Source: Meghimatium bilineatum
Taxonomy: Eukaryota; Mollusca; Gastropoda; Stylommatophora; Philomycidae
Reading direction: 5' to 3'
NCBI GenBank assembly: GCA_034231615.1
Contig: CM067316.1
Span: forward strand, 26,211,593-26,275,592
DNA: 64,000 nucleotides
The position numbers were made by a program, and so were the translations under genes. This document shows, piece by piece, positions 43,291 to 53,059 of this stretch (the first letter of the stretch is position 1; each line of letters opens with the position of its first letter). The notes beneath the pieces are model-generated. The model searched no databases, was not told the DNA's origin, and worked only from the letters and a program-made list of their open reading frames with translations.

Positions 43291-43884
43291 CACTTGTGGT
43301 TGCTACTGTGGGTCTCACCAATGGCCCACTAGACATACCACCCATGCAACAGAAAACCTTAGTGGATGACATGCCGTTATATTGAGGTTATCTTCTTAGA
43401 GGCACTCCATTTATACAATTATGATTTTATTTTGTTGTTGAAATGTGTTTCATGTTTACCTGAATATATATGTATGCACCCTCTGTGGTTGGGAGGGAGC
43501 CAGAGATTTACTGTGCAGCACTGGGGAGAAGGAAACTGATAGCACTGTTTTTTGGCTGAAACCTATCATAGAGGCACAGTGACTCAGGACGTGACAATCC
43601 TTTTGACTTGAACATTTGGTTGCATGCCTGGAGCAATAGAGAAGTTTGGCATAACCAGTAGTCAATTTGTGGCGGGGAATGAGCACAGTAAACCCTATCT
43701 TGGCTACAGTGGCTAGGAGCAGTGCATAGGTTGAAACCTACCTTCCTGTAGGTGTGATAGTTATTCTCTGGCTCTGTCTCGGGGTGGGTCGAAAATCCAG
43801 ACTTTCCAGCAATATAATGCCATTTAATGGCATTAGGTCAAAGGGCATGAGCCCATGGACCGCTGGATCAGCAACCAACCAACC
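43291..43884 (+). mobile_element. LINE/SINE-like insertion with 13-bp TSD and (AACC)n tail
   Basis: AAAGTGCAGTCTA is duplicated at 43278-43290 and 43885-43897. The 594-bp insert begins CACTTGTGGTTGCTACTGTG and shares 43310-43392 with 19465-19565. It ends AATGGCATTAGGTCAAAGGG...GGATCAGCAACCAACCAACC, the same 3' end as 37511-37599. It is probably the 3' UTR and end of a non-LTR element. No coding motif is recognised. Confidence 0.88.
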
Positions 43885-44029
43885 AAAGTGCAGTCTATCA
43901 AACCATTCATATTATGCTGGAAATGTGATTGTATATATAAGTGGCGGCAAAATTCAACAATAGTAGAGAAAAATGTCCCATTCAGGTTATGCTTTCATTA
44001 TTATTCTATTATATATTTATTACTCTAAG

Positions 44030-44180
44030 TGTTGCATGAAATCAGAGAATTCACAGAAAATTATACACACAAAACTATACCAGGTTTGTTAACTTGAATC
44101 GATAAGAAATAAACACTCCAGATATAAATAGCAATCATAGCAATTAGATAATTTTCTTTGAAAAGGAGAAAAGAATTTAG
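44030..44180. repeat. duplicated segment, copy 2 (intronic)
   Basis: Matches 41330-41500: GAAATCAGAGAATTCACAGA ... ACTATACCAGGTTTGTTAAC ... AAATAAACACTCCAGATATA. The 46-bp minisatellite starts at its right edge. Confidence 0.6.
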
Positions 44181-44830
44181 ATGCTAATATATAGCTTTAT
44201 ACCCGTAGAACAGTATTTAGATGTGAATATATAGCTTTATATAATGCAGGGAGCAGTGATTAGCGCACTGGCTTCGCATATGAGTGGTCCTGGGTTAATT
44301 CCCCAGTTGAGGTGGACATTTTTTCAGATTGCAATGGCTCCCGGGTTGACACAGCCTTAAATGGGTACCGGATTAATCCTGGAAGTAAAGACTGCGAGGG
44401 AGAGGAGATAGCTACCGCCCTCATTTGCAGATCCACTGAAATGTGAGTTCACTAACATCTCACACCCCTACCACATTAATAAATGCTATGGGTTACTTTA
44501 CTTTTACTTATATAGCTTTATACCCGTAGAATAGGATTTAGATGTTAATATAGGCCTATAACTGTATACCTATAGAACAGGATTTAGATGTTAATATAGG
44601 CCTATAACTGTATACCTATAGAACAGGATTTAGATGTTAATATAGGCCTATAACTATACCTATAGAACAGGATTTAGCTGTTAATATAGGCCTATAACTG
44701 TATACCTATAGAATAGGATTTAGATGCTAATATAGGCCTATAACTGTATACCTATAGAACAGGATTTAGCTGTTAATATAGGCCTATAACTGTATACCTA
44801 TAGAACAGGATTTAGATGTTAATATATAGC
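44181..44830. repeat. 40-46-bp minisatellite, split by a SINE
   Basis: Units [CCCGTAG/CCTATAG]AACAGGATTTAG-ATGTTAATATA[GGCCTATAACTGTATA] at about 44181-44240 and 44509-44830. Units left of and next to the SINE carry TATAGCTTTATACCCG; the later ones carry GGCCTATAACTGTATACC. Confidence 0.85.
44241..44508 (+). repeat. tRNA-derived SINE, 13-bp TSD
   Basis: TATATAGCTTTAT is duplicated at 44228-44240 and 44509-44521. The 268-bp element has a tRNA-like head (GTGATTAGCGCACTGGCTTC, GGTCCTGGGTTAATTCCCC as B-box) and a conserved body AAATGGGTACCGGATTAATC ... GAGGGAGAGGAGATAGCTAC-CGCCCTCAT, and ends in ATGGGTTACTTTACTTTTAC. A second copy is at 51735-51990. Confidence 0.92.
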
Positions 44831-45089
44831 TTTATTACAGAGAAATGCTTCTTTATGTGATGCAACAGATGGATTTTGAGAATAGCGTGAACAAGGAAAC
44901 ATAGATTTATTGGACATATACAAAGACATGACCAAATAGTAATGACACACATTGATGTGGAAAAAGGGCTGACCAAGACATTGATAGATGAAGGGCATCA
45001 TTGAGTATTTGAAAATGTCTTTGACTCTGAAGGATAACTGGCCTTTATCAGAAGCTCAGTACATTATTCTGGAAAGAATGTTACCTAAT

Positions 45090-45260
45090 CCTGTGAATAA
45101 TATGGTTGGGGTTCACACCCCTTCCCCCCCCCCTAAATTCAGCACGATATTTAGTACTAGGAAGCAAACCAAATAATTGGTAATTCCCACCCCCCTCCAA
45201 ATGGTCACCCAAAAAACCCATAAAAATAAATAAACTACCTTTTTTAAGGTACTCCCCCTT
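45090..45260. repeat. C-rich repeat relative
   Basis: CACCCCTTCCCCCCCCCCTA-AATTCAGCACGATATTTAGT-ACTAGGAAGC, then ATTCCCACCCCCCTCC. This is the core motif of the 10.1-10.4 kb repeat. Confidence 0.5.
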
Positions 45261-45384
45261 TTTTAAGCAGAAGAAGTATCTACGATCTGGTGTCACCTGA
45301 AGAAGAGAGTTAAGAGCAAGTGCTTATATAAATATCACAACCATACAAGAACAGGTCGAAAAAATGTTTACATATCCAACCTAC

Positions 45385-45653
45385 CTTCATCACTGGCTGT
45401 GGATATATCCATTGTTGTAGATCCACTCTTTGTGGACCCACTATTGACAGAAGAGGAGTCAATGTTGTCTTCCTGATAATCGTTAGTTCTGTCATCTCTA
45501 GGTCTTATGTCCATGGAAGTAAGCCCAATTGCAAATGGATGAGGCAAGGGCAGGGGTTCTGCTTTAGTGTGACGCCAATGTTTTGGGTTCAAAGCACGGC
45601 TAAGGCGTCGAACTTTGTCCATTTTGGTACTTTTTGGTTTCCTTTCAAGTATC
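45385..45653 (-). CDS. unidentified SH3-ligand-rich scaffold-type protein, penultimate exon
   Basis: A 269-bp exon between acceptor TCTTCTTCAG and donor GAAG|GTAGGT. It reads ILERKPKSTKMDKVRRLSRA, LNPKHWRHTKAEPLPLPHPF, AIGLTSMDIRPRDDRTN, then a Ser/Thr/Asp-rich stretch (SSSVNSGSTKSGSTTMDIST) ending ASDE. The basic DKVRRLSRALNPKHWR could be an amphipathic membrane- or actin-binding segment and contains an RRLS kinase-site-like motif. Its 1-nt overhang fits the terminal exon (41791-42764) perfectly. Its first base completes a codon begun by an upstream exon that supplies two bases. The exon directly upstream among the candidates (50233-50392) ends in phase 0, so at least one more exon is missing or the two belong to different genes. 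Confidence 0.75.
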
Positions 45654-45799
45654 CTGAAGAAGATTCAAAAGTAAATCAATTTAATAGTTCATAGTACTAC
45701 TTTTAACTGTAAATGAGTATAAATACAGATGCTTACTGCTACTTCAGAATATAACGACCTACTCAAATGATGATAGAAATATGATGGATTCTTATTCCT

Positions 45800-46070
45800 T
45801 TTCATCTGTGTTCTTTCTCAAACTCCTTATGGTTATCCTTCTGGTAGGTCAGAAAATTAAATGTGTTGTGTTTACAATATGACTGAAATATCTGGACCTT
45901 CGGAATTGACACATTCAACTTATGCATGATTTTTTTAATCACTCTGACCTATAAGATAGGATGGCAAACAAAACCCATCAAAACTTTCTCAGTTTCCTCC
46001 ACAGACATGCATGGCAGGTCACAGTGTTTCTATTCTTTGTTCACCTTTTGAGCCCTGGTAATAACAGGCA
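45800..46070 (+). repeat. dispersed repeat A, diverged copy
   Basis: TTCTTTCTCAAACTCCTTAT ... ACTGAAATATCTGGACC ... AATTGACACATTCAACTTAT ... GACATGCATGGCAGGTCACA-GTGTTTCTATTCTTTG. Confidence 0.6.
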
Positions 46071-46230
46071 TATATCTCTGGCATTCTTTATGAAGTGAAC
46101 TTTTTCCAGAGCTTTAGCAAGTCCCCTATGACTGTTTGACTTAGTATGGCTGTGGAGCTGCAATGTTACGAGTTATAAGTCTTCTAGTCTGGAGGAAACT
46201 TTGTTTTGACATTGTTTGCAACCTTGAGAT

Positions 46231-46520
46231 ATGTCACAGATAAAAGGCTTGATTACAAGCAGTCCAGGAGTCTTCTGCAGACTCTATCACAGCACACATC
46301 CAGTCATGATATTTAAAATCACAACAGTACACTGCCATTATTTAAAAGCAAACATGCACCAAACCAGCATCAGTGACTCTTCTGTCTGCAAATGTGGACC
46401 AACACCACAGACAAAGAACTTATACTACACAGTGACAGTCTGGCCCATAGGAGAATCTCTGCAAACCAAATTTTGGGAAACCCATAGTGAACTAAAACAA
46501 ACTACCATATATACATGATC
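46231..46520 (+). mobile_element. LINE tail fragment
   Basis: The plus strand reads ITTVHCHYLKANMHQTSISD, SSVCKCGPTPQTKNLYY, TKFWETHSELKQTT. The H-L...C-CG motif and following order are typical of the zinc-knuckle-like end of I/jockey-type LINEs. Confidence 0.5.
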
Positions 46521-46589
46521 AATATCAGACTGGCTGCATAGTGATTGATTGTAGAAGACAGTGAAAATAATGGGGTAATGGAGTAGCTA

Positions 46590-46810
46590 ACTTATGGCCA
46601 ACGTCTTCAGTCACCAGATAGATGTATGATAGATGGCAGTGTTACTTTATTTAGTATTTGTTCTAAAACTACAACCAGATCTGTCTTGTAGACGGCAATG
46701 GCCCTACTAGATTTCCAGCAGGATGTTGCCCAAAGAATAACAATTTTTTGTGTCATTGTTTTATTTGTACCAATGGTCTAAAACATTTGACTTAAACAGT
46801 GGTATGTATA
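46590..46810 (+). repeat. dispersed repeat A, variant B
   Basis: TCTTGTAGACGGCAATGGCC-CTACTAGATTTCCAGCAGGA, then ATGTTGCCC and AAAACATTTGACTTAAACAG. Diverged. Confidence 0.5.
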
Positions 46811-46899
46811 CTTTCAGTGTTTTATCAATTCCGTTTTGAGCTGTGGGTGGCCGTAGCTATACCGTTAGTATGACAGACTGTGCACCCCCATTTATTTAT

Positions 46900-47480
46900 T
46901 AGTATAACTAGCACAGTACGCTAAGCTTTTTGGTTACTCATCCAAATTGTGGCCACATTCATCATTGCAACAACTTTTTGCAGCTGTTTGTGCCTCCATC
47001 TACTTGACTACAGATGCAGCAGTGTTATTACTCTTCACTCTCTTTTCAGATCTTAGGAACACCTTGGTGTCCTGCTTAAATAAAATGTATGCCTGTGTTG
47101 TTGTTTTTTTGTCTATTTTGGCTTGTTCTTGGTATAAAAATGATTGTTCCTTTTTTTTCAAGCTTGTAGATCACATTGTCTTATTGGCTGCATGGATTGT
47201 TGTCAATATCTGTTGCATAGTTCTATTCTTGGCAGCACAATGCCATTCTTTAAAAAAATCAGGTCTTCTGAAGTTAACTTAGTGATCCATATAGTGAGTT
47301 AGTGACTGTTAAGGTTGCCAATAAAAGATTTTTCCTACCAATTGAGATAGTAGGGTAATCAATAAGGAGGTGTTTACCTGCTTATTGAGATGATAGCACT
47401 GTTTACATACGGGTAGTTGTTGGTCTCTGATATGGTTTAAATGACATTTAACTTTTGCATGTCATGTTCAAAACTGAAAG
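46900..47480 (-). other. unassigned, possibly decayed protein-coding repeat
   Basis: Minus-strand frames in pieces (VNFRRPDFFKEWHCAAKNRT, MQQILTTIHAANKTM, KRVKSNNTAASVVKMEAQTA) look protein-like but are broken by stops, and I recognise nothing. The plus-strand hydrophobic frame 46947-47282 is probably a shadow. Confidence 0.2.
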
Positions 47481-47614
47481 ATAAGAGAGTGATTTCTTCT
47501 GCAGGTGCTCACAATACAAAAAGTTAATTGAAATACACATCACCAAAAGACTGACATGAGAACAATAAAGAGGAAGTTATATTTTTACTACTAGTATACT
47601 GAACATATTTACAA

Positions 47615-47890
47615 CTGCAAATTCCCGTAGTCGAAACCTTCCATAACAGTTACCATGTTGTTCCGACAGGCCAACGTTGTGTTTAAACTAGTTACGGGCA
47701 CGGGATCGGAGAGCGGAACAACAAAGAAACCTGTCGCAAGGGCCAGAGTTATGCCCTTGATGTCGACGTCTGTTTCAGCGGCATTGGACTCCAAATACTA
47801 TCGAGTCGGATGGCTGCTGGAACAGAGGGCGGAGCACTTATGGGAATGCCCCACGTGCTGTGAGGCCAGTTTCTAATCAAGAATCAAGAA
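47615..47890 (+). mobile_element. LINE 3' end with AATCAAG tail, second copy
   Basis: Very similar to 19600-19885 (CCCGTAGTCGAAACCTTC ... TGTTGTTCCGACAGGCC ... CCCACGTGCTGTGAGGCCAG ... CTAATCAAGAATCAAGAAA). The plus frame ends GWLLEQRAEHLWECPTCCEA-SF. Confidence 0.8.
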
Positions 47891-48339
47891 ACAATTGCAA
47901 ATTTTCACTAATTCCATTCTAAGGCACTTTCTTAAGTCCTGTATCTTGTTCTTCACCAGATGTTCTTCAGAGTCCCCACGTTCCTTCTAAAAATATTCCT
48001 GTATGCACTAATCATTTAGTGGTTTGGAGAGAACGTTAATCCCATCTTGTCTATTCCCTGTGTATTTCAGTCCCAATGGTTTGCCTGGGTTATATATTAA
48101 TATTTTATAAGGGTGTGTTCATTCCATATCAATTTTATTTAATATTCACGGAATGCAGAAGGTCTGAAGTACTCATTATTATTCTATCAGAACAACCATT
48201 ATGCAACACTCAACTCTCAGAAGACGACATGTCAATATAGCTGGGTTTTAAGTCTTGTGCAAGCACGACAACATTTCATTTGTACAATTATATTTCCCTT
48301 TATCATGCAACATTCAGATAACCAATCATTGCATATAAC

Positions 48340-48560
48340 ACTGGGAAACCCAGATGCACCTTAAGACGTCATTGAAAGCCTTTGAAATATACCAAGATAC
48401 ACGGGAAGAACTTGCACAAAATAAATCTACATGGCGCTCAACAGTCAAAAGGGCTCATCATAATGTGAAAAGAGGAGAAATGCAGCTGCTCAACGGCGGA
48501 GAGTAGCTAGAAAGTCATGGACAGACAAAAACCCTTCTTATACAGTGGTCATTCAATACG
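48340..48560 (+). mobile_element. LINE fragment
   Basis: The plus strand reads RRHLKAFEIYQDTREELAQN-KSTWRSTVKRAHHNVKRGEM, resembling the LK-W--LAQDR--WR segment at the end of LINE ORF2. Confidence 0.6.
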
Positions 48561-48624
48561 TCGCAAACTGTCCAAGGACATTTGTAACTCGAATATGGAT
48601 TATTAGCCATCTACGAACTACTAG

Positions 48625-48770
48625 GCATGAACATAATTCTAACTGAATTCTCAAAAGAAGATGTAACAAATACTGAATTCTCAAAAGAAGATGTAACAAA
48701 TACTGAATTCTCAAAAGAAAATGTAACAAATAGTCATCATTACTTGTGATGGACTAACAACACACTGTAG
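48625..48770. repeat. 29-bp triplication in a segment shared with 18175-18255
   Basis: CATAATT-TAACTGAATTCTCAAAAG-AGATGTAACAAAT, with the 29-bp unit TACTGAATTCTCAAAAGAAG-ATGTAACAA present three times, then CATTACTTGTGATGG. The 18.2 kb relative has a single unit within the foldback element. Confidence 0.75.
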
Positions 48771-49084
48771 AATGGCTGTTTATTCAAGGAGCCGGATGAT
48801 TTGCAACCTACCTTAGGTATAAGGAAAAAGTAAGGACAATACTAACAACATACCACCTTTTCCGTATTTCTTACAACTGAACTACGATATAAATAATGTA
48901 TTTATAACGGAACGAATTTATAAGGAACATAAACCCCGGTACTTGTGACGCGTTGGCCTACCGCTGGAAAGGGAGAGGCATGGGTGCTGGAATACAGACT
49001 CAAAGAAAATAATATGCAAAATTTGTAACATTTTAAAAAAAACCTCTTATGCGGTCGTGATTGTGGTCTTGAAAAGGATCTCTT

Positions 49085-49250
49085 GTTTTGTTCCTGCTCA
49101 AACTTTCGCTGGATCTTTCTCCTAGCAACACAATGGTCCTCCTAGATTTCCAGCAGCATGTAGTACAGGGAACAAAAATGCCATGTGCAGCCGTTTTATA
49201 TGCGCTAATAGCCCGACACATCTGACTTCGGTGTGGTAACTAATACGTTC
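49085..49250 (+). repeat. dispersed repeat A, variant B
   Basis: TTTTGTTCCTGCTCAAACTT ... CTAGCAACACAATGGTCCTC-CTAGATTTCCAGCAGCATGT ... GCTAATAGCCCGACACATCT-GACTTCGGTGTGG. Confidence 0.7.
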
Positions 49251-49338
49251 ATAGTTTTTACCACTGAAAGGTGAACGTCTGTAACCATATCACTAGTAGG
49301 ACTGTGACAGTTAGAACCATCGCTGGCCACCACATGAA

Positions 49339-49557
49339 ATGCAGATGGTATCAGTTAACAGAGATTCATATCAAATAATGAATCCTGAACTTCAGCCGAA
49401 CGAAATGTTTAATGGCAACGGGGATTATACAAAGGGCGGACACGCACAAATTATACCCCGCGGTCCCCGAATGCTGACCAGTAAAATACAAAAGACAGTA
49501 GAGATCGCCGGATTAGATTCAGACACTTTTAAGTACGTATCGAGATGGATAGTGTGA
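49339..49557 (+). CDS. unidentified ORF or first exon
   Basis: The frame is balanced in composition: MQMVSVNRDSYQIMNPELQP, NEMFNGNGDYTKGGHAQIIP, RGPRMLTSKIQKTVEIAGLD, SDTFK. A donor-like AA|GTACGT lies at 49532; without splicing it ends YVSRWIV-stop at 49557. GC content is higher than the flanks. No partner exon is visible on the plus strand within 3 kb, and an LTR-like stretch begins at the stop. It could be a host first exon or the end of a retroelement ORF; I do not recognise the sequence. Confidence 0.35.
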   Translation: MQMVSVNRDSYQIMNPELQPNEMFNGNGDYTKGGHAQIIPRGPRMLTSKIQKTVEIAGLDSDTFKYVSRWIV

Positions 49558-50130
49558 CTGTTATGTTGAATGAACGCATAGATTGGTTGAAAGAGGAGAG
49601 TTAGTGGGAATCAGTTTTTAGTTTAGTTTTTGAGTTGGGTTTTGAACGGGAAGGTAGTCAGTCAGAACTGGGCCTTTGCGCCGGACAGACGTGTCCACAA
49701 GACTCTGAAAACACAGAGTAGATTCAGAATATTGGATAAGTCATATGTTTGTTGAGAGTAGATTCCAGAATATTGGATAAGTCATATGTTGTTGAGAGTA
49801 GATTCCAGAATATTGGATACGTCATATGTTTGTTGAGAGTAGATTCCACAATAGTAGAATATTGGATAAGTCATATTTTTGTTGAGAGTAGATTCCAGAA
49901 TATTGGATAAGTCATATGTTTGTTGAGAGCAGATTCCATAATATTGGACAAGTCTATATTTTTGTTGAGAGTCGATATTATGTCTTTTTGGAATTGAACG
50001 AATATGTACAATAAAGTTACGAATTATATGTGAACGCTGGAGTTACAGCCTTGTTTCATACTTATGTTATCGCCTGGATATATGTGAGAGAGCCACAACA
50101 GAGATAACTTCATAACCTTCTACGCTGTCA
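49553..50130 (+). mobile_element. possible LTR (solo or 5')
   Basis: Starts TGTGACTG, ends CTACGCTGTCA, contains AATAAAG at 50010-50016, and is followed by TAACTGGTGACAAGCAGCC, reminiscent of LTR/primer-site junctions of Gypsy-like elements. No second LTR or pol was found, so this is tentative. The minisatellite at 49725-49985 lies inside. Confidence 0.3.
49725..49985. repeat. about 43-bp minisatellite x 6
   Basis: Unit GAGAGTAGATTCCAGAATAT-TGGATAAGTCATATGTTTGT-T with indels. Confidence 0.92.
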
Positions 50131-50196
50131 TAACTGGTGACAAGCAGCCTTTCACCCCTTCATAACAGGTGACGACAAAGGATATTTAAATACTCA

Positions 50197-50240
50197 AGCA
50201 AAATGAATTACACAGGTTACTAAAACACTTACCTTGCCTA
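50197..50240. repeat. 44-bp block also found at 59598-59645
   Basis: GCAAAATGA[A/G]TTA[C/A]ACAGGTTACTAA-AACACTTACC[T/A] is shared. It covers the splice donor of the candidate exon 50233-50392, so that donor lies in a dispersed or duplicated sequence. Confidence 0.75.
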
Positions 50241-50392
50241 TTTTATTTTGCAATTCATTTTGCTTGACTATTTGTTCATTAGGTTGCTGTGGCACCATCC
50301 ACTTTGTCGGACACACTCTGGCCATTTGGTTATTTATATTTGACATTTTAATACGTTCACATGACAACCGTATGAGAGAACTGGTTCCCGTA
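50233..50392 (-). CDS. possible 5' exon of the scaffold gene
   Basis: The minus strand is open from an acceptor (GTTGGTGTACAG) to a consensus donor AAG|GTAAGT. It reads TGTSSLIRLSCERIKMSNIN, NQMARVCPTKWMVPQQPNEQ, IVKQNELQNKIGK. It either starts internally at MSNINN (50346) as a first exon or continues from the candidate exon at 52140-52225, whose 2-nt overhang fits (AG+T). It ends in phase 0, which does not fit the 45.6 kb exon directly. No family is recognised. Confidence 0.4.
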
Positions 50393-51269
50393 CTGTACAC
50401 CAACATGAAAGCGAACCTCAGTCAAGCATGCTTGACCCTGTCATAAGTATCGCTATCGAGATTAATCAGCAACCTTGATGTTTTGCAGACGATGTTGATA
50501 ATTCATAGTTGCAGCAAAAAGCAAGTAATCGGTCTAATCGTTGAAGTCAGGAAGTCATTATTATCACGTGATGAGGCAACATTTATCTAACATGTATCGA
50601 GTATTTCCTTGAATGTAATGTATGTCGCTTTTCGTACCCAACCACCTCCACCAACATATGTGTCAGTTCATTTCTAGCGGTGGGTAAACGCATGACAAGT
50701 ACCAGAACCTCTTTCGTATCTACGGCAATACCTGCATTCTTTCTTTATCCAGTCTCTTTTCCAATTACTTTAACCAGCTAGCAACATGTTCTCAATCCTC
50801 CGTACGTGTTATCTCCAGCAACACTGCAATCTAATTGTTCTTCTTCTTTCGTTCGCCTGGAACATGCATATATCTGAAGTTTTGTTTCTACTATAAACTT
50901 GACTTATTATTTAACTCGTGCAGAGGTCCGTAGACTGATGTCTAATAAAACTTATTCTGATCTGCTTCACAAACTTCCGTATGTAATGACTTCATTCATT
51001 TAGAATACCATAGACCAAATATGTAACACGACATGTTAGCCTATAGAATAAAACAAATGAAAGAGATTAGGACTAATAAATATAGGCAGACAAAACATAA
51101 CGCAAGATATCAAATCCCGTCTGAATATAATATTAATTGAAGAGAGACCATCAGTGAAAGTCTGACAGGCTTTCAGACATGTTTTGTTGGTGTTACGTGT
51201 AAATCCTGTACAGGATTGTTGATGATGATGGTGTCTCATTACGTAATACTGTATATCCCTTGTTATGTT

Positions 51270-51690
51270 GTTAAGATGAGTTAGGTCCCAACTCCGCTGG
51301 ACTGGCCACATCGTCCGTATGCCAGACAAGCGCCTTCCAACGAGATTATTCTATGAGGAGATGTGCGAAGGTAAACGTTCAAGTGGAGGGCAGAAAAAGC
51401 ACTTAAAGGATCACCTAAAAAGCTCTCTCAAGCACTGCAGCATCGATCCTAGCTCCTTTGAGACTACAGCACTTGATCGCTCAGTCTGGCACACCCAGAT
51501 CACTGCTGGCATCACGAAATTTGAAAAAGAAAGAATATTGCGGGCAATCCACAAGCGCAAGAAGCGGAAGGACAAATCCGAAAATTCTTCTACCCCGAAC
51601 CTTCAGCACTCCTGCATGCACTGCAATAGAACTTTCCGTGCACGAATCGGACTCATCGGGCACCTACGAACTCACAAACCAGATTAGTTA
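51270..51690 (+). mobile_element. LINE ORF2 C-terminus with C2H2 finger
   Basis: The 122-residue frame (51319-51687) plus upstream LRWTGHIVRMPDKRLPTRLF reads YEEMCEGKRSSGGQKKHLKD, HLKSSLKHCSIDPSSFETTA, DRSVWHTQITAGITKFEKER, and ends with a C2H2 finger, CMHCNRTFRARIGLIGHLRT-H. This tail is common to a LINE group in many invertebrates. Unbroken but 5'-truncated. Confidence 0.88.
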
Positions 51691-51734
51691 ATTAATAATT
51701 TTTATTTTTTTCATCGCATTTAATGTTTTTTCAT

Positions 51735-51990
51735 GCCACGTTAGCGCACTGGCTTCGCATATAAGTGGTCCTGGGTTCATTCCCCAGTTTAGGCAGAAAT
51801 GTTTATTAGATCGCAACGAATCCCGGGTCGACCCGGCCTTAAATGGGTACCGCATTAATCGGGAAATTAAAAACTGCAAGGGAGAGGAGATGGCTACCGC
51901 CCTCATTTGCAGAACCTCTGAAATATGAGATCGCTAACATATCACACCCCTACGGCATTAATAAATGCTATGGGTTACTTTACTTTACTA
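51735..51990 (+). repeat. tRNA-derived SINE, second copy
   Basis: GTTAGCGCACTGGCTTCGCA ... GGTCCTGGGTTCATTCCCC ... AAATGGGTACCGCATTAATC-GGGAAATTA ... GGGAGAGGAGATGGCTACCG-CCC ... GCTATGGGTTACTTTACTTT. Same family as 44241-44508, with no clear TSD. Confidence 0.85.
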
Positions 51991-52139
51991 TTACTATGAC
52001 ATGCTCATCTTCGCTTGCAAATGAGTAACATCATCATCATAATATGAGTATATCCGAACAATACATTCGTCTCATTATCCATCCCGACGATCGTAACTAA
52101 GTTAGTACTACAACTTGTAATAAAAGCTACAGTACTAAC

Positions 52140-52225
52140 CTTCCCATGGTGTGTCGATGTTGCTGAATACGGTGCCAATAAAATCCAGACTGAAATGACC
52201 ACCCCGTGTATCTTCTCTTAGCCAT
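52140..52225 (-). CDS. possible first exon of the scaffold gene
   Basis: CGAACATGG is a good start context, followed by MAKRRYTGWSFQSGFYWHRI-QQHRHTMG and a donor AG|GTTAGT. TATAAAG occurs about 45 bp upstream at about 52265-52271. The 2-nt overhang fits the candidate exon at 50392. It is short and unrecognised, so support is limited to signals and phase. Confidence 0.35.
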
Positions 52226-52263
52226 GTTCGATAACAGTGTTTTGTTAGGAGTACGCGTGTACT

Positions 52264-52272
52264 TTATATCAC
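52264..52272 (-). promoter_or_regulatory. possible TATA box
   Basis: GATATAAAG on the minus strand about 40-45 bp upstream of the ATG at 52225. This would place transcription start close to 52240. Confidence 0.25.
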
Positions 52273-52279
52273 AAACCGA

Positions 52280-53055
52280 CAAAGCCATCCTAGAATATCA
52301 GACTTTAAGAAATTGTAAATATTTTAATTTCCTGGAATCAACCGAGATAACGGATTCTAGTTGGTGTTAATGAGTTTGACAATCCAAGTCTGAGCAAAAT
52401 AGTTCAAAGCACGACGCACAGAGAAATCTTACCGCTCATACTGCACTGGCATTGTGATTTTACATATAAATTGTTCCGAACACTTCAGCACTAGTCAAAT
52501 AGAACTGTCATATAAGAATATGTTTCTATTATTCGTAGCCTACACAAACACACTACTAAATATATACATATAAGTTATAATCACAGGAGGGAGAGTTAAC
52601 CCTGCTATGTGAGCGCAAATCATGGACACAAAGTAAAAGTAAGTTGAGATATGAACCAGCGACACAAAACAAAACAAAAATTTCCATTAGTGTTCAGTTG
52701 CCTGGTCAGTGACTGACCGAAAACCGCCTGAATAGCATCGCCCATCGCACTAGCTCAGTAGCGATGGAGCCATTCCTCGACCTTTCTATAGCATGAGCCC
52801 TAGTAGCCTAATTTCTTGTGGCTGCGTGAACCACGGGAGTAATTTGTATTTCAAACCACGAATAACGAGTGGACAAACACGGGTTTGCTGGTCATCTGGC
52901 GAATGACTACACTGCCGCGCTCCCAAAAGTGATGAGACAAAGTAATTTTTAGAAACACAACAGTCGCGTGAGTGCTGACATTCAATTCTGTAGAAAAATA
53001 TTGAACACATAGTGGATAGCTGTGCATATCAAAGATCGCATTTAAAGGAAAAGTT
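52280..53055. other. no gene recognised
   Basis: Moderate GC with short open frames on the minus strand but no motif or paired splice sites. Confidence 0.45.
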
Positions 53056-53059
53056 AAGG

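Noticed and set aside
46947-47282. 111-residue hydrophobic plus-strand frame resembling a membrane protein
   Set aside because: Composition follows a T-rich strand; no recognisable family, and the opposite strand has equally protein-like but broken frames.
51319-51687. Host C2H2 zinc-finger gene
   Set aside because: The single finger terminates a LINE ORF2 C-terminal pattern (RW-GH-RMPD-RLP...); no other finger or host domain.
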